A DNA stretch of 64,000 bases, taken from NCBI RefSeq assembly GCF_016756775.1, contig NZ_JAERMU010000015.1, positions 1-64,000 of the forward strand. Reading direction: 5' to 3'. The position numbers and the translations under genes were made by a program. The notes under the pieces are model-generated. The model saw only the letters and a program-made list of their open reading frames with translations, had not been told where the DNA came from and ran no database searches. The DNA is from Dryocola clanedunensis subsp. sulfonylureivorans. GTDB taxonomy: Bacteria; Pseudomonadota; Gammaproteobacteria; Enterobacterales; Enterobacteriaceae. Shown one piece after another: positions 15,795 to 25,099 of this stretch (position 1 is the stretch's first letter; every line of letters begins with the position of its first letter).

Positions 15795-18230
15795 GTGAAA
15801 AGCCCCCACCCCGTTCACCGCAAAAAATGGCCAACGCGCTCGGCACTATCGCTGGCGTTAGCAACAGCCTTCACCCTTTCTGCCAGCGCAGCGGCTGATG
15901 AGGTGCAGAACAGTTCGGATGATATTGAATTTGATATTCAGGCGATGCAGGCCCGGGGGATCGATCCAAAGCTGGCGCAGGCTTTTAAGCAGGCGCCTCG
16001 CTTCATGACAGGTACCACGCAGGTAACACTGACCGTTAACGGCAGCGGCAAGGGGCGTGTTGCCGCACGTTTTAACGAACAAGGTCAACTTTGCGTCGAT
16101 GCACCCTTCATTAAAGCAGCTGGCCTGGTAAAACCTGCCGGTTTTGATGCAAAGGCTCCCTGCTACGATCTTAAATCCGCCTGGCCACAGACCGAGCTGA
16201 ACCTCGATCCGGGCGAGGTACGGGTCGATCTGGTTGTGCCGCCGCAGTATGTTGCGGATACAAGTGCGAGCAGCGGCAACTGGATCCACGGCGGCGCTGC
16301 CGCCATGCTCAATTACGATGCGCAATATATGGATTCTGCAGGCAGCAGCAGCGGGACGAATTTCATGCAGCTGAACTCTGAAGGTGGATTTAATGTCCAT
16401 GACTGGATTGTGCGTAGCCGTCAGAACTTTTCTCGCCTTAATGGCAAAGATACTTTTCAGTATCAGTCCGCCTACGCACAGCGTAGCTTTGATGGCATTA
16501 AGAAAGTCTTACAGGCCGGGCAAATCAACCTGGCCAACTCGATGTTCGGTACCGGCCAGGTGCTGGGCGCCCAGCTTTTTCCGGAAACCGCGCTGACAAA
16601 CACCCGTAAGGGCGCAGGCCTCGTCGACGGCATTGCCGACACGCAGTCTGTAGTAGAAGTGCGTCAGTCAGGCGTTCTGCTTTACAGCACAACGGTACCC
16701 GCAGGGCCCTTCCATCTACAGGGCTTTTCACTGCTGAATTCACGCACCGACCTTGCTGTGACCTTAACCGGGAATAACGGCGATATTCGTCAATTTACCG
16801 TTCCCGCCGCCTCCTTTGCGCTCAATGGCCCAGCCACGGTGCCTGGTCTCTCTTTTGGGGTAGGTAAGCTCGATCAGGATGGGAGCGATGAATCCCCGCT
16901 GCTTGGCACCGTGGCGACGGGCTGGCTGTTGACGCCAACCACGTCGCTGAACGCAGGCCTGCTCGGCTCATCTCTTTACAACGCAGGGGCGGCAAATTTA
17001 AACGCCCAACCGTTTAACTCAACGTCACTTTCGATTCAGACGACCGTCGCGCAGGACAGTAAACACAACGACAGCGGCGTTTCCGTTGATACATCGCTTA
17101 GCCACAACCTGATAGAGCGTCTCAGCCTCAGCCTTAATATGTCTCAGAACACTTCGGGGTATCGCGAGCTGAACGATGCGGTGCAGGATGACAATCAGGA
17201 TACGAGTGGGCGCACCCATAACCAGTATGGCGCAGGGATTAGCTGGAGCCACGAATGGCTGGGCAATTTCTCCGTTTCCTGGGCGCGTTCCAGCACCTTT
17301 GACAATGAGAGCACAACCTATCTGCGCGGCGGCTGGAGCCGTCAGTTTGGCAGCGCTTATCTCGGTTTGTCTGTCGACCACGATAGCGGCACTGCTGACA
17401 ACAAAGGTGACGATCGCATTTATCTCTCCCTTAGCATCCCGTTAGGCAACGGGAATATCAGCAGCTATATGAACAACGCCCACAACGGCACTCGTGCCGG
17501 GACACGGTTCAGCCAGCGCTCCTCTCAGGACAGAGGCTACAGTCTGTCTGCGGATCGGGATTATCGTAGCAATAAAAACTCGTACACCGGCAGCATGGAT
17601 ATGGTGACACCTGTCAGCCAGCTTAGCGGCAGCGTTAGCCAGGACTCTGACAATTTGACCAACTGGTCAGCGCGAGCCAGCGGCAGCCTGGTGGCTCACG
17701 CTCATGGCGTAACCCTCTCACCTTACCAGGTCAGTGACACCTTCGCTGTCGCCAAAGTTGGCGATGATGCAGGCGTACGCATCGATACCCCATCAGGACC
17801 AGCCTGGACAGATTTCCGCGGTTACGCCGTGTTGCCTTCATTACGGGGCTATCAGAAATCATCGGTTCAGGTGGATACCCGCTCGCTGGGTAAAAATGTG
17901 GATATAAGCAACGCATTGCAGGAAACCGAACTGGCACGCGGCGCCGTGAGCTATGTCAACTTCGACATTATTCACACCCGGCGCGTGCTGGCAACGGTAC
18001 TGGATGCCACAGGAAAACCGGTTCCACACGGTGCCAGCGTTTTTGACGATAAAGATAATTTTGTCACCGTTGTGGGCGATAAAGGACAGGTATTCCTGCC
18101 GGATACCTGGCCTGGCATGAAGCTGGACGTTCAGGCTTCTGGTCAGACACTGTGCGCATTTACGCTCAAATTGCCTGAAACCCAGGAAGTACAAGAGCTA
18201 TACGAAACCTACGACGCGGTTTGCCGCTAA
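15795..18230 (+). CDS. outer membrane fimbrial usher (YhcD-like)
   Basis: 811 residues starting with GTG at 15795 (MKSPHPVHRKKW), preceded by AGGGGCAGTA. A signal peptide of about 35 residues with a long basic n-region ends at SASAAA. The N-terminal domain, the beta-barrel middle and the CapC-like end (VDTRSLGKNVDISNALQ, PHGASVFD, GDKGQVFLP) follow usher organisation, at the small end of the family size. Cysteines near the C-terminus (LCAFTL, DAVCR) form the usual pair. It is 12 bp from both the chaperone upstream and the tip-like gene downstream, a tight operon. Confidence 0.94.
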   Translation: MKSPHPVHRKKWPTRSALSLALATAFTLSASAAADEVQNSSDDIEFDIQAMQARGIDPKLAQAFKQAPRFMTGTTQVTLTVNGSGKGRVAARFNEQGQLCVDAPFIKAAGLVKPAGFDAKAPCYDLKSAWPQTELNLDPGEVRVDLVVPPQYVADTSASSGNWIHGGAAAMLNYDAQYMDSAGSSSGTNFMQLNSEGGFNVHDWIVRSRQNFSRLNGKDTFQYQSAYAQRSFDGIKKVLQAGQINLANSMFGTGQVLGAQLFPETALTNTRKGAGLVDGIADTQSVVEVRQSGVLLYSTTVPAGPFHLQGFSLLNSRTDLAVTLTGNNGDIRQFTVPAASFALNGPATVPGLSFGVGKLDQDGSDESPLLGTVATGWLLTPTTSLNAGLLGSSLYNAGAANLNAQPFNSTSLSIQTTVAQDSKHNDSGVSVDTSLSHNLIERLSLSLNMSQNTSGYRELNDAVQDDNQDTSGRTHNQYGAGISWSHEWLGNFSVSWARSSTFDNESTTYLRGGWSRQFGSAYLGLSVDHDSGTADNKGDDRIYLSLSIPLGNGNISSYMNNAHNGTRAGTRFSQRSSQDRGYSLSADRDYRSNKNSYTGSMDMVTPVSQLSGSVSQDSDNLTNWSARASGSLVAHAHGVTLSPYQVSDTFAVAKVGDDAGVRIDTPSGPAWTDFRGYAVLPSLRGYQKSSVQVDTRSLGKNVDISNALQETELARGAVSYVNFDIIHTRRVLATVLDATGKPVPHGASVFDDKDNFVTVVGDKGQVFLPDTWPGMKLDVQASGQTLCAFTLKLPETQEVQELYETYDAVCR

Positions 18231-18242
18231 GAGGATTAAAAA

Positions 18243-18848
18243 ATGAGAATAACTCCCGCTTTGCTGATAGCAGGCTCGACATTTTTATGGCTAAGCCAGG
18301 CCGTTTGCGCAATGCCATCTTCTCCACGAGCTTTCGAGGATAATCAGCTACTGCCGCCCGCCACTGAGAAATGCCAGCTATCGGTCAGCACCCCCTTTGT
18401 GGACTATGGGAACAAATCCCGCTGGCAGCTACAGGACGTAGAAGGTAATAACCAACTGCTTACCCCGGGTAAACGCCAGCTCAGCTACAGCGTGGTGTGC
18501 ACGTTTAGCCAGGTGATGCGTATTACCGTCCAGGGAGATAGCACCACGGGCGGCAACTTCCGCTACGGTGCAAACGACAAGCTGCGTGTCACTCTGAGCA
18601 ATCCGCAGCTTGACGGCAATGATGTTCAAATCATGACCAGCACACCCGATGGGGTACTGATAGACGGACCATTTAATACTCTGACGCTTCAGGCCGGACA
18701 AAGCTTCACGCTGGTCAAAGGCCATCAGCCTGTGGAAGGTAAAAGCTTTAGCGCTCGTCTTGAGCTTGAGCCAGTTCTGACAGAGCGCAGCGCACGCGTT
18801 GCCTCTAAGCAAATTAGCGAAGCAAATTTTTCTCTTCAGCTGCGTTAA
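18243..18848 (+). CDS. tip-like fimbrial subunit (YhcF/DUF1120-related)
   Basis: 201 residues, signal peptide to about residue 24 (AVCA). The body has CQLSVSTPFVDYGNKSRWQLQDV and a second cysteine in VVCTFSQVMRITVQG, the same two-cysteine layout as the pilins but with little other identity, and a C-terminal ISEANFSLQLR strand. Gene order chaperone, usher, this gene is that of yhcA-yhcD-yhcE/F in E. coli. Its single copy and position suggest a minor or tip subunit. AAGAGGATTAAAA precedes the ATG. Confidence 0.82.
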   Translation: MRITPALLIAGSTFLWLSQAVCAMPSSPRAFEDNQLLPPATEKCQLSVSTPFVDYGNKSRWQLQDVEGNNQLLTPGKRQLSYSVVCTFSQVMRITVQGDSTTGGNFRYGANDKLRVTLSNPQLDGNDVQIMTSTPDGVLIDGPFNTLTLQAGQSFTLVKGHQPVEGKSFSARLELEPVLTERSARVASKQISEANFSLQLR

Positions 18849-18921
18849 CCAACACCGTAGTAAAGCGGAATGGCAAAGACTGCATCCGGTCATAATTATC
18901 AAACCACATCAAGGAATCGAT

Positions 18922-21900
18922 ATGGCGATGTTAAAAATATCTCTGCTTAGTCAACGTTGTTTACTTGCCCTGGTTGCAGGCAATGTTCCCTCTGTCGCAT
19001 TAGCCGAATCCCCCTGGAAAGCAACGGGCGGAGCGCAGCTAAATGTGACTAGTGGCTATACCGCTTCTACTCCGCTGGATTATCCACTTATCTCTGACGG
19101 AGCAGGAAGCCTGCTGCATACCACGGTCCCCAGCCTTAATTTCCGAACGTTTGGCAATAATTTGTACGCCGCCAGTGCGACCAACGGCGGGACAATTCAG
19201 CTAAATGGATCAGAACTTGTTACCAGTGGTTCCTCTGCACATGGCGCCAATCTGAACAACGGGCACCTGGAGATGAGCGGCGGAAGTATTACCGTCTCAG
19301 GAGAAAACAGCTCCGGGATTTACGGCAAGCAGGGAGCAACGGCTGAACTTGCCAATCTTGCCATCGCGGCTGACGGTGCTTCCAGCAGCGGCGTCACAAT
19401 GACGACCGGTACACTGACTATGGCCAACAGCAGCATTCTGGCCACGGGAGCAGAAAGTAACGGTATCGCACTAGCTTACTCCACGCCAGGGGAAGCCAGC
19501 GCAACGCTGGACAATGTCAAAATCCTGCTAACAGGCGAAGGGATGCAGGCCGGGATAAAACTCGGTAATGGTACGGTCGAAGGCAAAAATCTCACGATCT
19601 CATCTGCCAATAAAAACCAGGGCGTCAACGTTTATAACGCCAACGGCGGACACGGCAAACTAACCCTGAATGACAGCACCATTACAACCCAGGATGGCGA
19701 TGCCGTATATAGCCTGATGGGAGATATCATTCTCAATAACACCACCATTAACACTAATAATGGTATGGGCATCAACGTTAACAACAACTCAACCGCAACG
19801 GTCAAAGGCGGCAGCGTGACTACCCAGGGTGACTATGCCGATGGTATCTGGATTGCCAATAAAACGGCCTCTGCAGCGGTAGACGGTACGGAATTCACCA
19901 CACACGGTTCGAATGCTATAGCTTTTGACGCACAGTATGGTCCGGCAACCGTAAAGAACAGCAAGATGACCACCTCAGGCGCAAGTGCATATGGTTTATA
20001 CAGTGAATCACAGGTAGAGGGTGAGGCGCTGGAGATCGTGACTTCTGGCAACAGCGCCATAGGTGTGCATGCCGCACGTGGTGGGAGTATCGATCTCGAC
20101 AATGTGAAACTGGCCACCTCAGGCAGTAGCGCCGCGGGCCTGCTGGCTAACACAGGCTCCACCATCCAGGGTAAAAACATTCAGCTGGAGACCACCGGGG
20201 CCAATAGCCACGCGCTGTGGGCTCTCGAAGGGACAATCGAGCTGGCTGACAGCACATTGTCAGCATCCGGTACCTCAGCCGGGGGGTTGTTAGCGAGTGG
20301 GAATACCGGCGTGGGCAATCAGGTCACCCTGGATAATGTGGCATTAACGGCAACTCAGGGAAGCGCCATCATTACTAATGGTACCTCTCTCGATCTGACT
20401 CTGAGAAATGGCACTAGCCTGACCGGGGGCAACGGTATTTTGCTGGAGGATTCAGCCGTCGCTCCTGACAGCCAGGCGAATAATGGCGAAGTCAATATCA
20501 CCGCTGAAAACAATGTTTCACTGGCAGGAGATATTCGCGCGGCAACAGAGAACAGAGTCACGGCGGACCTGCGGCAGAACTCAAGCCTGACCGGTGCGGT
20601 AAGCCAGCTTGATACCCTGAGCCTCGATAACAGCAGCCGTTGGGAGCTGACCGGCAACTCGGATATTGGGTCTTTCAGTAATAATGGCGCTGTTAACTTC
20701 CGCCATGCCGACGCCTCATTCCATACCCTGACGCTGGGGTCACTAAGCGGCAGCGGCAGTTTTGCAATGAATACCGACCTGGCAAGTCTGTCAGGGGATT
20801 TGCTCGTGGTGAACGGTAACGGCGCTGCAACGGGTAATCATTCGCTGTCTATTAAGAACAGCGGTCGTGAGCCGGGTAAAACCGATGAGGCCTTGACGGT
20901 TGTTGATACCCATGGCGGTAACGCTGCGTTCACCCTGAAAGGCGGAGTCGTTGATGCCGGGACATATCAGTATGAGCTGCAGCAGCGTGGCGATGACTGG
21001 GTGCTGGCACAAAAGCATGCAGATCCGAATCCCGACCCGGTACCAACGCCAACTACCGTTACGGCGTTAGGGTTGTTCAACGCAACGCCAACCGTCTGGT
21101 ATGGGGAACTGACTACGCTGCGAACCCGTATGGGCGAGATGCGAGATGGCCATAAACAAGGGGGGACATGGGTACGGTTAATCGGCAACCGTTATGATGT
21201 TGATAATCGAGCCGGCGTGGGCTATCAGCAAAACCAGTCCGGGATATCTGTTGGCCTGGACAGCACGAAAGATATTGAGAATGGCGTACAGATAGGCGGC
21301 ATTTTTAGTGGCTACAGCCATAGTGACCTGGACTTTGCCAGTGACAGCACCGGTTCCATCAACAGCTTCTTCGTCGGCGGTTACAGTACCTGGCTGCTAA
21401 ACTCCGGCTGGTTTATTGACGCGGTTGCCAAAGCAAATAACTTTACCAGCACGGCTGATGTACGCATGAGTGATGGTAGCAAAGCGGACGGTGGCTACAG
21501 CGTGCCGGGCTTTGGTGCGTCATTAGAAGTGGGACGTCAGATCAATTTTGAAAACGGCTGGTTCCTTGAGCCGTCAGCGCAGCTCTCTGCGCTGTGGGTA
21601 AAAGGTGATTCTTACCGTTTCAGCAATGACCTGAAAGCCGACAGCCAACAAGCCACTTCAAAGCAAGCCGCGCTAAATGCCGTGGCGGGCCATAACCTGA
21701 CGCTCAGCAACGGCATCACGCTGCAACCATGGCTGCGCGCCGCCGTTATTCAGGAGTTCTCAGATAACAATGCAGTCAGTATTAATGGTAATAATTTTAC
21801 CAACGATATGTCTGGCTTACGCAGTGAATATGGTGCGGGTATGTCATCGCAGTTAAGTAAAGATGTTGAGGTATACCTTGATGCCCGTTACAGCAAAGGT

Positions 21901-21954
21901 GACAAGATCGAGTCGCCTTGGGGCGGAAATATTGGCATCAGGTGGAACTGGTAA
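18922..21954 (+). CDS. autotransporter (AIDA/pertactin-like) encoded in the fimbrial operon
   Basis: 1010 residues from ATG 18922, with AAGGAA as ribosome binding site; the frame is open further upstream into the previous gene but lacks a start signal there. Signal peptide to about residue 28 (SVALA). The passenger (to about residue 700) is rich in short G/S/T/N repeats of the type TSGSSAxG...LxN, as expected for a right-handed beta-helix, and contains no cysteine. A PNPDPVPTPT linker precedes the 12-stranded translocator domain (from about residue 745) that ends in GNIGIRWNW. It begins 73 bp after the tip-like gene, so fimbriae and this surface protein are probably co-expressed. Adhesion or biofilm formation is the likely role. 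Confidence 0.92.
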   Translation: MAMLKISLLSQRCLLALVAGNVPSVALAESPWKATGGAQLNVTSGYTASTPLDYPLISDGAGSLLHTTVPSLNFRTFGNNLYAASATNGGTIQLNGSELVTSGSSAHGANLNNGHLEMSGGSITVSGENSSGIYGKQGATAELANLAIAADGASSSGVTMTTGTLTMANSSILATGAESNGIALAYSTPGEASATLDNVKILLTGEGMQAGIKLGNGTVEGKNLTISSANKNQGVNVYNANGGHGKLTLNDSTITTQDGDAVYSLMGDIILNNTTINTNNGMGINVNNNSTATVKGGSVTTQGDYADGIWIANKTASAAVDGTEFTTHGSNAIAFDAQYGPATVKNSKMTTSGASAYGLYSESQVEGEALEIVTSGNSAIGVHAARGGSIDLDNVKLATSGSSAAGLLANTGSTIQGKNIQLETTGANSHALWALEGTIELADSTLSASGTSAGGLLASGNTGVGNQVTLDNVALTATQGSAIITNGTSLDLTLRNGTSLTGGNGILLEDSAVAPDSQANNGEVNITAENNVSLAGDIRAATENRVTADLRQNSSLTGAVSQLDTLSLDNSSRWELTGNSDIGSFSNNGAVNFRHADASFHTLTLGSLSGSGSFAMNTDLASLSGDLLVVNGNGAATGNHSLSIKNSGREPGKTDEALTVVDTHGGNAAFTLKGGVVDAGTYQYELQQRGDDWVLAQKHADPNPDPVPTPTTVTALGLFNATPTVWYGELTTLRTRMGEMRDGHKQGGTWVRLIGNRYDVDNRAGVGYQQNQSGISVGLDSTKDIENGVQIGGIFSGYSHSDLDFASDSTGSINSFFVGGYSTWLLNSGWFIDAVAKANNFTSTADVRMSDGSKADGGYSVPGFGASLEVGRQINFENGWFLEPSAQLSALWVKGDSYRFSNDLKADSQQATSKQAALNAVAGHNLTLSNGITLQPWLRAAVIQEFSDNNAVSINGNNFTNDMSGLRSEYGAGMSSQLSKDVEVYLDARYSKGDKIESPWGGNIGIRWNW

Positions 21955-22394
21955 CTGCACTAATTATGTAATAAGTCTGGGCATAATTGCCCAGACCTTA
22001 TCAATCCCAGCGGTACGAAACACAAAGAAGATGTTTGCTTAAAATTCTTTCAAGATGAAAGGCTAAACATGTCGAGATGTCCAAACGCCCGCGTTTTTTG
22101 CACGCATTCTTTTTTATATTCGAATCATCACCTTCAAAAAAAATTCAAATAATTTGTACCAGGTTAAAAGATTAGCCACATGATTAAAAAATAAAACAAA
22201 AACACATGTCATTGATATAAAGATAAAAAATATATTATTTTACATTTATTGCCTTTCGTTAGCCGTCTAAAGACCCCAGGATACATTTTAACATTCAAAT
22301 AAGACACTTTAGTTTTATCTTAAGGCTATGATTGGATATCCTCTCATCAGACACTAACTTCACGCAATGCTTACGAATTTATTCGAGGTGTACG
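21955..22394. other. AT-rich non-coding region after the autotransporter
   Basis: It holds the hairpin at 21973-22001 and then about 380 bp of AT-rich sequence with no credible gene. It must carry the promoter for the regulator gene starting near 22395. Confidence 0.5.
21973..22001 (+). terminator. probable terminator of the fimbrial/autotransporter operon
   Basis: AAG-TCTGGGC and GCCCAGA-CCTT pair around ATAATT, starting 18 bp after the autotransporter stop. Only a weak T-rich tail follows (TTATCAAT). Confidence 0.5.
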
Positions 22395-22865
22395 TTGTAT
22401 AGCAATCAGGGATCGAAAAATAATCTTAATGGTAGCGAAGCCAGTTCGTGGCCTCCCGGTAGCACCAGCAATAAAGACAATCGTGATATGGTGTTATTTG
22501 GCTACAATCTTTACAATACAGCATTGGTTAATATAAAAGAGTCTACAATTACTTCTATCACCGTCCAGAACGTCGGTAAGACAATCATTCTCAAAACCAC
22601 CATGATGCGTTTATTTATTTTTTTTCTGAACAGGGGCACCGATCGCTTAATCTCTGTCGATGAAATACTTAAAGAAGTTTGGGATAATTATCATCTTAGC
22701 TCATCCAGCCAGCGTCTGTGGCAGGTGTTACAATCGCTTAAGACAAAACTTGGCACGCTAGGGATACCGGATGACTTTATTGTTCGTACAGAGGCAGGCG
22801 GCTATCGCGTAAAAATCGAGTTTGTCATCCCTTTGTATTACCAACGCAAAAAGGTTTCATCATAG
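22395..22865 (+). CDS. winged-helix DNA-binding regulator, paralogue of the gene at 10543
   Basis: About 156 residues if it starts at TTG 22395, which has GAGGTG 4-9 nt upstream; ATG 22488 (MVLFGYNLYN) would also fit the paralogue's start, and the frame is open to TTG 22332. The domain is the OmpR/CadC output type: TTMMRLFIFFLNRGTDRLISVDEILKEVWDNYHLSSSSQRLWQVLQSLKTKL followed by a FIVRTEAGGYRVK wing. It has no sensor domain. Together with the similar gene at 10543 it brackets the fimbrial operon, so joint control of pilin expression is likely. Confidence 0.75.
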   Translation: MYSNQGSKNNLNGSEASSWPPGSTSNKDNRDMVLFGYNLYNTALVNIKESTITSITVQNVGKTIILKTTMMRLFIFFLNRGTDRLISVDEILKEVWDNYHLSSSSQRLWQVLQSLKTKLGTLGIPDDFIVRTEAGGYRVKIEFVIPLYYQRKKVSS

Positions 22866-22961
22866 TTAAGCGACTTTATTTCTATGCCATCGGAAGTATG
22901 CTGCTCGTCCATTTTCAAACCAGAAGAAATGGTATGCTCGGGAAACAACTTCAATTGATTT

Positions 22962-24380
22962 ATGGAAAAGTTTGTTATGCCGCTTTCTCCTTCATCCTTT
23001 CGCCTTACTTCCGTAGAGCAGCCAGCGAGCTATCCTGGTTTGCCGAGCATGACGCTGCACGCCCGGACAATTCAGGAACGGCACAGCAAAGTCCTCCAGC
23101 AAATGGCCAGCCAGCAGCTCGACACGCTTATTGTCTATGCCGATAAAGAACACGGCGGTAATTTTGAATACCTGACCGGGTTTATCCCACGCTTCGAGGA
23201 GGCGCTGCTGGTATTGCATCGTAATGGGAAAGCTGTCCTCGTCCTCGGTAATGAGAACCTCAAGCTGGCACAGCACTCTCGCATTCCCGCTGATGTCGTT
23301 CACGCCCCGTGGTTCTCCTTGCCAAACCAGCCAATGGACACCGATTTGACACTGAAAGAAGTTCTGCGCAGTGCGGGGCTCAACGATCAAAAGCGTGTGG
23401 GTATTGCTGGCTGGAAACTATTTACATCTAATAGTGAAGACAACAAGTCTCTGTTTGATATCCCAACTTTTATTTTTCAGGCAATTCAGTCGGCCCTGGG
23501 GGCTGATACCCTCCTGCTGAATGCGACAGATATCTTTATTTCACCGTGGTTTGGTGCAAGAACCGTCAACAACGCCAATGAAATTGCCCATTATGAATAC
23601 GGAGCAAATCTGGCCTCGAGCGCCGCGTTAACTGCGCTAAATGCCGTGGAAGCAGGGAAAACGGAGAAAGAGATAGCGGCCCTGCTCGCAGCCGACGGGC
23701 AGCTGAACAATGTCGTCACCATAGCCGCAACGGGCGAGCGCTTCGAAAATGCCAATCTCTACCCATCCGATAAACAGATTCAGCGCGGCGATAAGTTTTC
23801 GTTAACCGTGAGCTATAAAGGCGGGCTGACCAGCCGGGCGGCATACGTAGTCAATAACGCCGATGAGCTTGAACCTGAAGTTCGGGACTATCTTGATGTG
23901 GTTGCCATCCCTTATTACCACGCGGTAGTCAGCTGGCTGGAATACATCAAAGTTGGCGTTAAGGGCCATGAAATCTACGATCTGATTGAGCGGGTTTTAC
24001 CGAAAGCAGAATATCACTGGCACCTGAATCCGGGGCATCTGGTAGCTGATGAAGAGTGGCTATGTTCGCCCATTTCACCCGAGTCGGAGATCCTTCTTGC
24101 AAGCGGCATGCTGCTACAAATCGATATTATTCCGTCCCGTAAAGGCTATGCGGGAGCCAGTATAGAAGACACTATCGCACTGGCGGACGAAACTTTGCGG
24201 CAGGAAATCGCCACGCTATACCCGCCGCTCTGGCAACGTATTATGGCTCGCCGGAAATACCTTAAAAATGTGCTGAACATTCATCTGCATGAAGATGTTC
24301 TGCCGCTGTCGAATACTGTTGGCTATCTCCGGCCCTGGCTGCTGGATAAAACAACCGCACTGGTCAGGAGTGACAAATGA
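22962..24380 (+). CDS. M24 peptidase-fold (Xaa-Pro aminopeptidase-like) protein, metal site degenerate
   Basis: 472 residues; the start at 22962 has no good ribosome binding site and 22977 is an alternative. The creatinase N-domain (ERHSKVLQQMASQQLDTLIVYADKEHGGNFEYLTGF) is followed by a pita-bread domain. Canonical M24 enzymes bind two metals through Asp, Asp, His, Glu, Glu. Here the two Asp positions fall in RGDKFSLTVSYKGGLTSRAA (255-274) and neither is Asp; the first Glu is D378 (LLQIDIIP); H349 and E392 (GASIEDT) remain. A true peptidase activity is doubtful. The stop overlaps the next start (ATGA), so it is translationally coupled to a ModA-like protein. Confidence 0.88.
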   Translation: MEKFVMPLSPSSFRLTSVEQPASYPGLPSMTLHARTIQERHSKVLQQMASQQLDTLIVYADKEHGGNFEYLTGFIPRFEEALLVLHRNGKAVLVLGNENLKLAQHSRIPADVVHAPWFSLPNQPMDTDLTLKEVLRSAGLNDQKRVGIAGWKLFTSNSEDNKSLFDIPTFIFQAIQSALGADTLLLNATDIFISPWFGARTVNNANEIAHYEYGANLASSAALTALNAVEAGKTEKEIAALLAADGQLNNVVTIAATGERFENANLYPSDKQIQRGDKFSLTVSYKGGLTSRAAYVVNNADELEPEVRDYLDVVAIPYYHAVVSWLEYIKVGVKGHEIYDLIERVLPKAEYHWHLNPGHLVADEEWLCSPISPESEILLASGMLLQIDIIPSRKGYAGASIEDTIALADETLRQEIATLYPPLWQRIMARRKYLKNVLNIHLHEDVLPLSNTVGYLRPWLLDKTTALVRSDK

Positions 24381-25099
24381 CATCTCCTTTACCTGTCCTG
24401 GCAGCAGGCAGCCTGCGGCTGGCCTTCACTCCGCTGATGCAGCGCTTCACTCAGGCCACGGGCATCGCAGTAGACGTAAAGTATGGCCCGGCAGGGCTGC
24501 TAAAAGAGCGCATTGAGGCGGGCGAACCGTGCGCGCTTTTTGCTTCGGCTAATCGCGCTCATCCACAGGCCTTGCTAGCTGCGGACAAAGCATTCAGCAC
24601 ACAGACCTTTACCTGGAATCGCCTGAGCCTGACGGCTCGCCACAAAGCAAACTGGCTGGATTTGCTGCGCAACCCGGGTTTACGCATCGGAACCTCAACG
24701 CCAGGCTGCGACCCATCGGGGGATTACACCTGGGCGCTGTTCGACGGGCTTGAACGGCTCGAGCCGGGGCTGGGTGAAAAACTTAAGAAAAGAGCGTTTC
24801 AGCTGGTCGGCGGCAGGGATACCTTAAGTGTGCCGAAAGGCGAGCTGGCGAGCGCGTGGGTGATTCGCCGGGGGCTGGCAGACGTGTTTATCGGCTATGC
24901 CCACTACGGGCTGGCGCTGGCAGACCAGCCGGACGTGCAAAGCATTACTATTCCCGACGAGCACAATATTCTGTGCGAATACCAGCTAGGGCTGCTAAGC
25001 CAGTCAAAAGAAGCTCGCGCGCTGGCTCAGTTCATTACCGATCGCGAGGGACAGGATATTCTGACCGCAGCAGGCTTTTTGCCCGCTACTTATCGATAG
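24377..25099 (+). CDS. ModA-like substrate-binding protein without signal peptide
   Basis: 240 residues that follow the ModA/type II periplasmic binding fold: LPVLAAGSLRLAFTPLMQRFTQATGIAVDVKYGPAGLLKERIEAGEPCALFASANRAHPQAL, then GTSTPGCDPSGDYTW and the hinge block. The start is fixed by the ATGA overlap with the M24 gene. No hydrophobic signal precedes the mature start, so the protein should stay in the cytoplasm. It converges on the MolABC-like importer, overlapping the ATPase gene by 14 bp tail to tail. A cytoplasmic oxyanion-binding or delivery role is possible but unproven. Confidence 0.86.
   Translation: MTSPLPVLAAGSLRLAFTPLMQRFTQATGIAVDVKYGPAGLLKERIEAGEPCALFASANRAHPQALLAADKAFSTQTFTWNRLSLTARHKANWLDLLRNPGLRIGTSTPGCDPSGDYTWALFDGLERLEPGLGEKLKKRAFQLVGGRDTLSVPKGELASAWVIRRGLADVFIGYAHYGLALADQPDVQSITIPDEHNILCEYQLGLLSQSKEARALAQFITDREGQDILTAAGFLPATYR

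Noticed and set aside
11700-18848. CRISPR-like repeat array suggested by recurring leader sequences
   Set aside because: The repeats are about 60-bp leaders placed regularly before pilin genes of about 700 bp, with no short spacers.
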